Below are positions 1 to 5,604 of a stretch of DNA of 9,989 nucleotides, piece by piece. The notes below the pieces were generated by a model, which was not told the origin of the DNA, searched no databases, and saw nothing but the letters and a program-made list of their open reading frames with translations. The stretch is from an uncultured Lachnospiraceae bacterium (lineage in GTDB: Bacteria > Bacillota_A > Clostridia > Lachnospirales > Lachnospiraceae). The DNA lies in assembly GCA_910585355.1 (NCBI GenBank), contig CAJUDN010000079.1, positions 734-10,722 of the forward strand, in the 5' to 3' direction. Made by a program: the position numbers and the translations under genes. The stretch's first letter is position 1. Every line of letters starts with the position of its first letter.

Positions 1-124
1 GAAGCACCGTCCACCCCAGCCTGTATGTGGCGGAAACGCAGCTGGGCGCGTTCATCAGTTTCACAAAGGACGATGACAGGGAGCAGAAAAATACTCCCAG
101 CATCAGAATTATTTTTGCTTTCAT
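1..124 (-). CDS. DMT/EamA-family transporter, N-terminal fragment
   Basis: This is the first 41 codons of a gene that continues past the left edge. The translation starts MKAKIILMLGVFFCSLSSSF and goes on with KLMNAPSCVSATYR. A hydrophobic first helix carrying a small-residue SLSSSF stretch, followed by a short loop and a conserved R in a YR pair, is typical of the first repeat of drug/metabolite (EamA) inner-membrane exporters. The ATG at 124 is chosen because GGAG sits 5 nt upstream; an ATG at 128 is in another frame. A good sigma-A-type promoter lies in the 106-bp gap after ytvI, so this gene is probably transcribed on its own. The substrate cannot be inferred, and with only 41 residues the family call is moderate. 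Confidence 0.6.
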   Translation of the reverse strand, partial: MKAKIILMLGVFFCSLSSSFVKLMNAPSCVSATYRLGWTVL

Positions 125-167
125 ACATTCTCCGGCTTTCTCTTTTGAGTTACAATTTAACACACCT

Positions 168-196
168 ATTTTAATACCCTCTCTGTCGGAAGTCAA
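168..196 (-). promoter_or_regulatory. Sigma-A-type promoter for the DMT transporter gene
   Basis: On the minus strand, TTGACT (191-196) and TAAAAT (168-173) are separated by exactly 17 bp, giving 5 of 6 matches at both the -35 and -10 boxes. The predicted start is about 40 nt upstream of the ATG at 124. It lies between the ytvI stop and the transporter start, so the transporter need not depend on ytvI transcription. Confidence 0.65.
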
Positions 197-230
197 CGGG
201 TTACTGTGGCCACATCATGATACCGGCCCG

Positions 231-1295
231 TTACTGCTCCCAGTACATAGCGAGAAGATCTTCAATGAGAAGAAGGCCGATGGGCCCCAGAAGAAACCCC
301 GCCACACCGAAAAGCTCAAGGCCCACATACATGGACATTAAAGTTTCCAGCGCGGAAAGCCCCACCTGATTTCCCATGATCCTGGCCTCCAAAAATTGTC
401 TCACCAGATAGCAGACCACGTAAAGAACCAGGACCACGATCCCCTTTCCCCACTGGCGGCGGACAAAGAGAAGAATCCCCCATGGAATCAGCACAGAACC
501 GGTTCCGAACACCGGAAGAGCATCCAAAAGCCCAATTCCGATTCCCACGAGGATAGAATAGGGATTTCCTATGAAAAATAAACCCAGAGTGCAAAGAAGG
601 GATGTGACCGCCATGATAATAAGCTGAGTTTTCAACCATGCGTTCCCCACAGAAACCAGCCTCCGGCTGATGAGGGAAAATTCCCTGTGAAAAAAGGAAC
701 GGCTTTTTCTCTCTCTGATCTCATCCATCTCCTGCAGCACCATCAGAACCGCCACGAAAAAGATCACCAGAAAAACCATGGCTTTTACCAGCCCTTTTAA
801 AACCAGCATGGAATTATTCATCAAAAGAGGCATGGTAGACTGCCTGGCCGCCTCCCTGAGGCCAAAAACCAGCTTTTTTGAAAGTTCCACCAGATACCCG
901 TCCCGCAGAGCAAATTTCTGTTCCAGGCTTTTACAGAATCCTGTGAGAGCCATATCAAGCCTGGATATCCATTGTGGAAGGCGGTCGGCAAAAAGCCTGG
1001 CCTGGGAGAGAAGCCTGCTGCTTCCAAAATAAAAGAGGAAAAAGAGAAGTCCTCCGACCAGAAGAAGCTCCGCCCCGCCGATGAGAGCTGCCGGAAGATG
1101 ATATTCCTTTTTCCGGAACCGAAACTTTAATTTCCGTTCCAAAAACCGTACCGACGGCCGCATCCACAAAGCGGCTCCATAGGCGAGCAAAAAAGGAATC
1201 ACAAGGGGCAGGAGATATTTGAATCCTCCGTAGACTGCCCCTGTAATTCCCAATATAAAAAGAATCTTCTTCAGTTTTCTGCGCGGCTTTACCAT
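231..1295 (-). CDS. ytvI: Sporulation integral membrane protein YtvI (AI-2E transporter superfamily)
   Basis: A 354-residue polytopic membrane protein. Hydrophobic segments are visible near residues 11-43, 69-91, 162-188, 223-247, 248-278, 285-300 and 321-350, with a long amphipathic stretch (about 95-160) between the second and third. This is the layout of the AI-2E/PerM superfamily. The C-terminal half carries the family signatures GLLDALPVFGTG (255-266) and EARIMGNQVGLSALETL (303-319). Length and these motifs fit the YtvI subgroup of endospore formers (about 340-370 residues); in Bacillus, YtvI belongs to the mother-cell sporulation programme and its transported substrate is not established. 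The start codon ATG at 1295 follows a modest GGGTGA. The gene lies 65 bp downstream of the pseudouridine synthase stop, and a sigma-E-like promoter occupies that gap, arguing for separate sporulation-time expression. Confidence 0.85.
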   Translation of the reverse strand: MVKPRRKLKKILFILGITGAVYGGFKYLLPLVIPFLLAYGAALWMRPSVRFLERKLKFRFRKKEYHLPAALIGGAELLLVGGLLFFLFYFGSSRLLSQARLFADRLPQWISRLDMALTGFCKSLEQKFALRDGYLVELSKKLVFGLREAARQSTMPLLMNNSMLVLKGLVKAMVFLVIFFVAVLMVLQEMDEIRERKSRSFFHREFSLISRRLVSVGNAWLKTQLIIMAVTSLLCTLGLFFIGNPYSILVGIGIGLLDALPVFGTGSVLIPWGILLFVRRQWGKGIVVLVLYVVCYLVRQFLEARIMGNQVGLSALETLMSMYVGLELFGVAGFLLGPIGLLLIEDLLAMYWEQ

Positions 1296-1336
1296 GGAAT
1301 CACCCGTTTCTGATTTGTACTTCCTTTGTACACCAG

Positions 1337-1366
1337 ATAGTATGAGCCGATTCTTTTTGATTATTC
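1337..1366 (-). promoter_or_regulatory. Candidate sigma-E-type promoter for ytvI
   Basis: On the minus strand GAATAAT (1360-1366) and CATACTAT (1337-1344) are 15 bp apart. Against the Bacillus sigma-E pattern KMATATT-N14-15-CATACAMT this matches 6 of 7 and 7 of 8 positions. The -35 box overlaps the stop codon of the upstream gene. The predicted start leaves a leader of about 35 nt before the ytvI ATG. The position and the sporulation role of ytvI support the call; two mismatches keep it tentative. Confidence 0.5.
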
Positions 1367-2053
1367 GCCCTGGTAAAATTTTTCGAAAATGCCTCCAGAG
1401 GGCTTTTTTGTAAATTCCATCCGTTTTCCCGTTTCCGGATGGTCAAAGGCCAGGGACACAGCGCAGAGAGCCAGGCCGCCTTCTTTTCCGGCAAAGCCGG
1501 GATTGTATTTGATATCCCCGTAAAGAGGAAGTCCATGGGCGGCGAACTGAACACGGATCTGGTGGTGGCGCCCTGTTTTCAGACGGATTCTGACCAGAGT
1601 AAGCATTCCCTCCTCTGTTAACTTCGTTTCCACTACCTCATAGGATAATTCCGCCCGTTTTGCATCCCTTATTCCCTTTTCCACAACCTGTGAATAATTT
1701 CCATCCACCGATTTTTTCAGGTAATCCACAAAGTTATCCACATTATCCACAGGTTTTCCACAAACCACAGCCTCATATATCTTCTCCATTTTTCCATTCT
1801 GCACCTGCCCGCTTAAAACAGCAGCGGCTTTTTTCGTTTTTCCATAGACCATAACGCCGGAAACCGGCTTGTCCAGCCTGTGGATAACCGCCACATAGGG
1901 TTCCTTCCCCGGCGTGCAAAGCTTGTTGATAACCAGATGTTTTTTTATTTCACTGACCATATCCGGTGCAAACCGTCTGGCCGACTGGGACTCTGTTCCG
2001 GCCGGTTTGATTAACACGATGATGTCCCTGTCTTCATATAATATCTGAAGCAT
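1361..2053 (-). CDS. RluA-family RNA pseudouridine synthase
   Basis: A 230-residue enzyme expected to isomerise specific uridines in rRNA or tRNA to pseudouridine in the cytoplasm. The catalytic HRLD motif is at residues 58-61, with D61 as the predicted nucleophile. The N-terminal strand (LYEDRDIIVLIKPAGT) and the later LKTGRHHQIRVQ (158-169) are the other conserved RluA-family blocks. There is no N-terminal S4 domain, so it is a compact catalytic-domain-only member; the exact target base cannot be told. The ATG at 2053 has AAGGA 7-8 nt upstream and is the natural start, since the fold begins at once. The coding sequence holds an unusual cluster of DnaA-box matches at 1689-1762 and 1879-1887. 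ytvI follows after 65 bp. Confidence 0.88.
   Translation of the reverse strand: MLQILYEDRDIIVLIKPAGTESQSARRFAPDMVSEIKKHLVINKLCTPGKEPYVAVIHRLDKPVSGVMVYGKTKKAAAVLSGQVQNGKMEKIYEAVVCGKPVDNVDNFVDYLKKSVDGNYSQVVEKGIRDAKRAELSYEVVETKLTEEGMLTLVRIRLKTGRHHQIRVQFAAHGLPLYGDIKYNPGFAGKEGGLALCAVSLAFDHPETGKRMEFTKKPSGGIFEKFYQGE
1689..1762. other. Cluster of DnaA-box matches inside the pseudouridine synthase gene
   Basis: Perfect matches to TTATNCACA occur at 1734-1742 and 1743-1751 (plus strand, directly abutting) and at 1689-1697 (minus strand). One-mismatch matches lie at 1722-1730 (TAATCCACA) and 1754-1762 (TTTTCCACA). A further perfect box, at 1879-1887, encodes part of the conserved VIHR stretch. Some of the density comes from the protein repeat VDNVDN (residues 102-107), so binding is unproven. 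Confidence 0.35.
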
Positions 2054-2171
2054 AAGCGATTCCTTTATAGCGGCCTGGCCGCACGCCCCTTATTCGCTGT
2101 AAGCGGCCGGCCAAACTGCCGCATTCCTTTCTGTGGAAATTTTTCTGTCTGAACTATTTTAAAAATTGTTA

Positions 2172-2313
2172 CAGTTCAGCCTTGCAACCTTCTTGCCCGC
2201 ATACCGCGAACAAGAAGCATGCGGCGTCTGCCTTATGAAGATGCCAAGTAAAAACGCTTATGGAAACAAGTTTTCAGCTCTATTATATGAGGAATCCCCG
2301 CAAGGCTGAACTG
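2172..2313 (+). repeat. Intergenic repeat element, copy A (142 bp, intact inverted termini)
   Basis: The element is bounded by a perfect 14-bp inverted repeat, CAGTTCAGCCTTGC (2172-2185) and its complement (2300-2313). Inside are a hairpin with arms CTTCTTG (2189-2195) and CAAGAAG (2211-2217) around a 15-nt loop, the conserved core GCCTTATGAAG (2230-2240), and a second hairpin TGGAAAC/GTTTTCA (2261-2276). Copies B and C at the right of the window share the same order of blocks; copy C is about four-fifths identical by eye. It sits between the divergent pseudouridine synthase and hemolysin III genes, upstream of the latter's promoter. No obvious target-site duplication is seen. Confidence 0.8.
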
Positions 2314-2344
2314 CTGCCAAAAATTTTTTATACGGAAAAAACCC

Positions 2345-2373
2345 TTGAATAATTTCATTCAAAGTGTTATAGT
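2345..2373 (+). promoter_or_regulatory. Promoter of the hemolysin III-like gene, with overlapping palindrome
   Basis: TTGAAT (2345-2350) and TATAGT (2368-2373) are separated by 17 bp on the plus strand. The -35 box is the left half of the palindrome TTGAAT-N6-ATTCAA (2345-2362), a plausible repressor site. A second palindrome, TAGTTTT-A-AAAACTA (2392-2406), lies just past the predicted start, in the ~130-nt leader. No regulator gene is present in the window. Confidence 0.5.
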
Positions 2374-2511
2374 ATATTCAAACATAATAAGTAGTTTTAA
2401 AAACTATGTGTAAAGGTTTTTATTTCTTCGCAATGAAAGGCCCGGATAGCAGCTATAAATAAACCATGTCTGCGTCAGCGGGCATGTTCGTTCAGACTGG
2501 AGGTATAATTT

Positions 2512-3168
2512 ATGAAACAAAACGTAAAAGATCCCGGCAGCGCTCTGACACACTTTATCGGAATGGTGCTGGCCATTCTGGCCGCTGCCCCTCTCCTTAT
2601 AAAGGCAGCTTTCCATGCCGACCGGCTTCATGTGGCCGCCCTTGCCATTTTCATTGTCAGTATGATTCTCCTATACACGGCAAGTACTGTATATCACACT
2701 TTCGATATTTCGGAGCAGGCCAATAAGCTTCTCCGGAAAATTGACCATATGATGATTTTCATTCTGATTGCAGGAACCTATACGCCCATTTGCCTGATCG
2801 TTTTGGGAAACCAGGATGGATACCGCCTTCTTGCCCTTGTGTGGGGAATCGCGGCTGCGGGAATCCTTGTCAACGCCTTGTGGATCAACTGTCCCAAATG
2901 GTTCTCTTCCGCCATCTACATTGCCATGGGCTGGATTTGTGTCACCGCCTTCAGACAGATCATAAGAGCCCTGACACCAGGCGCCTTCGGATGGCTCCTG
3001 GCCGGCGGTATTATCTACACTGCCGGCGGCATCATATATGCGCTGAAACTTCCGATTTTTAACTCGAGACATAAAAATTTCGGTTCCCACGAAATCTTCC
3101 ATCTGTTCGTCATGGGCGGAAGTTTTTGCCATTACATGGTAATGTACGGATATGTCGCCGTGGCGTAA
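2512..3168 (+). CDS. Hemolysin III / PAQR-family integral membrane protein
   Basis: A 218-residue protein with about seven hydrophobic segments, the usual size for bacterial Hly-III members. The family's conserved polar residues are visible: S58 and H62 in ASTVYH, D78 and H79 in KIDHMMIF, and the last-helix set H193, H197 and H207 in SHEIFHLFVMGGSFCHY. In PAQR proteins the equivalent Ser/Asp/His residues form a metal site linked to hydrolase-like activity. The name comes from a Bacillus protein with haemolytic activity, so haemolysis should not be assumed here. The ATG at 2512 has GGAGG 8 nt upstream. It is the only plus-strand gene and has its own promoter; it converges with the carboxypeptidase gene. 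Confidence 0.85.
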   Translation: MKQNVKDPGSALTHFIGMVLAILAAAPLLIKAAFHADRLHVAALAIFIVSMILLYTASTVYHTFDISEQANKLLRKIDHMMIFILIAGTYTPICLIVLGNQDGYRLLALVWGIAAAGILVNALWINCPKWFSSAIYIAMGWICVTAFRQIIRALTPGAFGWLLAGGIIYTAGGIIYALKLPIFNSRHKNFGSHEIFHLFVMGGSFCHYMVMYGYVAVA

Positions 3169-3176
3169 TTACTCGT

Positions 3177-3224
3177 CTCCATCCAGACAGAAATCGTAAT
3201 CGTGAACTGCCTGTCTGGATGGAG
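3177..3224. terminator. Perfect 14-bp inverted repeat between convergent genes
   Basis: CTCCATCCAGACAG (3177-3190) and its exact complement (3211-3224) enclose a 20-nt loop. The repeat begins 9 bp after the hemolysin III stop codon, so it probably ends that transcript. The usual run of T residues is missing on both sides: the plus-strand sequence goes straight into CACTAGAG, the start of the insertion-sequence-like remnant. That remnant may have displaced the T tract, which is inference. Confidence 0.4.
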
Positions 3225-3226
3225 CA

Positions 3227-3290
3227 CTAGAGTGTGTCTGAAAATTGCTTTCTGGTAGCTGTGCGTCCCACTTCGTGGGAGATTCTCTAG
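3227..3290. mobile_element. 64-bp remnant resembling an insertion-sequence end
   Basis: The first 20 bases, CTAGAGTGTGTCTGAAAATT (3227-3246), recur exactly at 9855-9874. The segment begins with CTAGAG and ends with its complement CTCTAG (3285-3290), and contains a small hairpin TCCCAC-TTC-GTGGGA (3266-3280). Its right border overlaps the TAG stop of the carboxypeptidase gene (3287-3289). It is read as a solo end of the same element family that starts near the right edge of the window. No transposase sequence is present here. Confidence 0.4.
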
Positions 3291-4804
3291 CGCCGGTCTT
3301 TGTTTCTGTTTCGTTTCTCCTCCATAAGTCTCTCAAATTCGGCCTCCGCACCGACTCCCTCTTCCCTAAGCCGCTGTCTTCTGCGCTCTCTCCTCAAAGC
3401 CTGAGCCTCCGCCTCTTTTCTGCGGCTTTCGCGAATCCAGAAGCCCGTCCCCGTTGCCAGAACAATGAAAACAAGTACAGCCGCCATGGGAAGAAGGGGA
3501 AGTTCTCTTAATGTCTCCGGTAATTTTTCCTCATTCGGATCCCCGGAAACCGGTACATCCGCCTCCCCCTCCGGAGTGTTAGTCTCAGACGCCGTCGTTG
3601 TCATTTCCATCATTTCTAAACTGTTTCCCTCTCCTTCACTGGAGCTTCCTGCCTCATCCGGCACAGGAATGGCCCGGTCACACAGATATGCCTGTCCGAT
3701 TTTTCTTTCATTGTAAACGTATTGAAGAAGAGCCACAGCATTGACCGGATGGTCTTCCGGCATTTCCGCAAGCGACAGTTCTGCATCTCCAAAGGACGCG
3801 GAGTTCGGGAGCGTTATCATACGTCCGGTCTCCACATAAAGATCGGAGGGGGCATAGGAGACGCCGTTTATTTCCGTCGGTTCCTCCCCCGTCACATATC
3901 TTGTCTCGTTTTCCGCAATGTCCACATTATAAAAGCGGCTGAAGCCGAATTGAAGAAGCTCTTTTCCATCCAAAAAATATTGTCTGGGGCTGCCTTTTAA
4001 GATAACGGAAACCAGACGCCTTCCATCCTTTTCCCCGTATGTAACCAGCGTATTTCCCGCCTTTAACAGATATCCCGGCTTTCCCGCCACCGCCTCAGGA
4101 CAGTAAAATTCGCTGGAACTATCCTCTGTAATCACCAGACGGTGTTCATTGCGGATGGTGATACCGTCCGGGTTATTGGAAGTGGAGGAGATTTTATAAC
4201 TTACGGTTGAGCTGATCTTAAGGAGAGATTCATTGCTGTATGCCGCGCATGCAATCTTTGCCATATCATAAGCAGATACATTCTGCGTATCGCCATTTAA
4301 ACCTGAGGGATTCTCAAAATGGCTCTCCGTGCATCCTAACTCTACTAGCTTTTGATTCATCATATCCACAAAAGCCGGAATGCTTCCCGCCACATGCTCT
4401 GCCAGAGCGTTGGCCGACTGGTTTACGGAAACCAAAAGAAGGGAATACAGGCACTCCTCTACGGTCATGGTGTCCCCGGCCACCAGGCTTAATTTATTTC
4501 CGCTATCCGGCTCCACGCTGTTTATGGCCGTTTCTGAAAAGGTCACCGTATCACTTAAATTCGCGTTTTCCAATACAAGAAGAGCTGTGAGAATCTTTGT
4601 AATACTGGCCGGAGGATATTCCACATGACTGTTCTGCCCGAAAATAACCGTCCCGGAATCCACATCCATGACGGTCCCCGCCTCCGCCTGAATTCCCACA
4701 TCGGAAGGCCAGTCAGGCCTCGCATAGGCCGTCATAAGGGTCATGGAAACGATCTGGCAGAACGCCAGTCCGCTGCATATAAGTTTTTTTATGTTACGAT
4801 TCAC
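3287..4804 (-). CDS. D-alanyl-D-alanine carboxypeptidase (DacF/PBP5-like) with KPG in place of KTG
   Basis: A 505-residue exported serine peptidase that would trim the terminal D-Ala from peptidoglycan stem peptides. GTG at 4804 is chosen over an in-frame ATG at 4846 because AGGAGG sits 8 nt before it and the signal peptide then begins directly (MNRNIKKLIC, hydrophobic core, likely cleavage after AYA near residue 28). The active-site SITK is at 67-70 (nucleophile S67, general base K70) and SVN at 126-128. The third motif, normally KTG, reads KPG (242-244), confirmed in the DNA as AAG-CCG-GGA. A C-terminal transmembrane helix (about 435-457) anchors the protein and is followed by an Arg/Glu-rich cytoplasmic tail. 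It overlaps the upstream GIY-YIG gene by 11 bp, suggesting coupled translation. The TAG stop lies on the border of a repeat remnant, so the original C-terminus may have differed. Confidence 0.85.
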   Translation of the reverse strand: MNRNIKKLICSGLAFCQIVSMTLMTAYARPDWPSDVGIQAEAGTVMDVDSGTVIFGQNSHVEYPPASITKILTALLVLENANLSDTVTFSETAINSVEPDSGNKLSLVAGDTMTVEECLYSLLLVSVNQSANALAEHVAGSIPAFVDMMNQKLVELGCTESHFENPSGLNGDTQNVSAYDMAKIACAAYSNESLLKISSTVSYKISSTSNNPDGITIRNEHRLVITEDSSSEFYCPEAVAGKPGYLLKAGNTLVTYGEKDGRRLVSVILKGSPRQYFLDGKELLQFGFSRFYNVDIAENETRYVTGEEPTEINGVSYAPSDLYVETGRMITLPNSASFGDAELSLAEMPEDHPVNAVALLQYVYNERKIGQAYLCDRAIPVPDEAGSSSEGEGNSLEMMEMTTTASETNTPEGEADVPVSGDPNEEKLPETLRELPLLPMAAVLVFIVLATGTGFWIRESRRKEAEAQALRRERRRQRLREEGVGAEAEFERLMEEKRNRNKDRR

Positions 4805-5135
4805 TTTTTTCTCCTCCTGCTGTCTGTTCTTTCGCTTTTTTCCCATTCCGGGGATTCTCCGTTTTTATCTGGCGGCAGGCTTGTCCATGTATGTTTCCGC
4901 CCCGGATCAGCGCTTCCTTTTCTTTCCTGGAAAGTTTTTTGATGGCAGCCTCCCGCCTCATGGCCTCTCCCTTTGTCTCAAATTCTTCATAATATGCCAG
5001 GACCACGGGTCGCCTGGGCTTCGTATATTTTGCACCACAGCCGGAATTATGGGCCGTAAGCCTTTTTTTTAGATCATTGGTCCATCCGCAGTAAAAGGTG
5101 GCATCCGCACATTTAAGCAGATACGTGTAATTCAT
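4794..5135 (-). CDS. GIY-YIG nuclease-superfamily protein (UPF0213/YhbQ-like)
   Basis: A 113-residue protein that begins with the compact GIY-YIG fold: YTYLLKC (3-9), the YCGWTND block (15-21) standing for the second half of the motif, R25 in KKRL, and the later E57-to-K66 region (EAMRREAAIK) with the conserved RE..IK pattern. Stand-alone members of this type are typically 80-100 residues; biological substrates are poorly known. The extra ~30 residues at the C-terminus are basic and low-complexity (Lys, Glu, Gly, Ser). ATG at 5135 is chosen because the fold starts there and AAGGA is 10 nt upstream; a longer frame to 5234 adds only unrelated residues. It is the first gene of a two-gene operon with the carboxypeptidase, overlapping it by 11 bp. 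Confidence 0.8.
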   Translation of the reverse strand: MNYTYLLKCADATFYCGWTNDLKKRLTAHNSGCGAKYTKPRRPVVLAYYEEFETKGEAMRREAAIKKLSRKEKEALIRGGNIHGQACRQIKTENPRNGKKAKEQTAGGEKSES

Positions 5136-5161
5136 GATATAACCGTCCTTTTTATGTAAAC

Positions 5162-5184
5162 GGCAATGACACCTTAAGATTGCC
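5162..5184 (-). promoter_or_regulatory. Leader hairpin upstream of the GIY-YIG/carboxypeptidase operon
   Basis: GGCAAT (5162-5167) and ATTGCC (5179-5184) can pair across an 11-nt loop, about 15 nt upstream of the AAGGA ribosome binding site. It lies in a ~135-nt untranslated leader running from the predicted promoter at 5278-5305. No known riboswitch class was recognised. Confidence 0.3.
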
Positions 5185-5277
5185 ATTACCGCCCCGGGCC
5201 AGGAAACTCCAGACCCGAATCTATGATAAAGCACCGGCCGGATGCGTTGTCGCCTGTTCTCTTCCGGCTTATACTCT

Positions 5278-5305
5278 ATTATATGGTATTTTACCCGAAT
5301 TGCAA
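5278..5305 (-). promoter_or_regulatory. Sigma-A-type promoter for the GIY-YIG/carboxypeptidase operon
   Basis: On the minus strand TTGCAA (5300-5305) and a perfect TATAAT (5278-5283) are 16 bp apart. The predicted start gives a leader of about 135 nt. The perfect -10 box makes this one of the better promoters in the window. Confidence 0.6.
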
Positions 5306-5400
5306 CCAGTCATTCTGTCATAATTTCCTAAATAAATATTAAAATGGCAGTATAACTCAATTTAAAGACCCTGCTGTTTCAGTAAGAATGCTTTTTCAAA

Positions 5401-5520
5401 AGTGCAAAGGAAAAAGCGGAGACGCAGTGGGTCTATGTTTCCGCTTTTTCCCTTTGTGCTATCGGGAAAGCGGAGCACTAGGTTATACCGATACATCGGG
5501 CGTCCGCACCAAGTTTTTTT
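5401..5520 (+). ncRNA. Structured non-coding segment, candidate small RNA or terminator region
   Basis: Positions 5401-5420 pair with 5440-5460 to form a 20-bp stem with one bulged base; its core is GGAAAAAGCGGA (5409-5420) with TCCGCTTTTTCC (5440-5451). The outer pairs T5403-G5458 and G5404-T5457 are wobbles only if the RNA is read from the plus strand. Downstream, ACTaGGT (5477-5483) can pair with ACCaAGT (5508-5514) and is followed by a run of T to 5520. On the minus strand the same stem would follow sipL by about 150 bp and is followed by a moderately T-rich stretch, so a sipL terminator is the alternative. No clear plus-strand promoter was found. Confidence 0.3.
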
Positions 5521-5604
5521 GCTCCGCGCGCCGGAACGCCGCTGCCGCAGCAACCGTCTTCCTCAACGCAAAACGGGCATGGATTTGCTCCACACCCGCC
5601 ATCT

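Noticed and set aside
195..232. AACGGG/CCCGTT inverted repeat after the ytvI stop as a terminator
   Set aside because: Only 6 bp, a long loop and no T tract; its 3' arm runs into the -35 box of the transporter promoter.
5470..5512. Possible tRNA, because GCGGA and TCCGC-ACCA flank a short segment
   Set aside because: The segment is only about 43 nt and lacks the D, anticodon and T arms.
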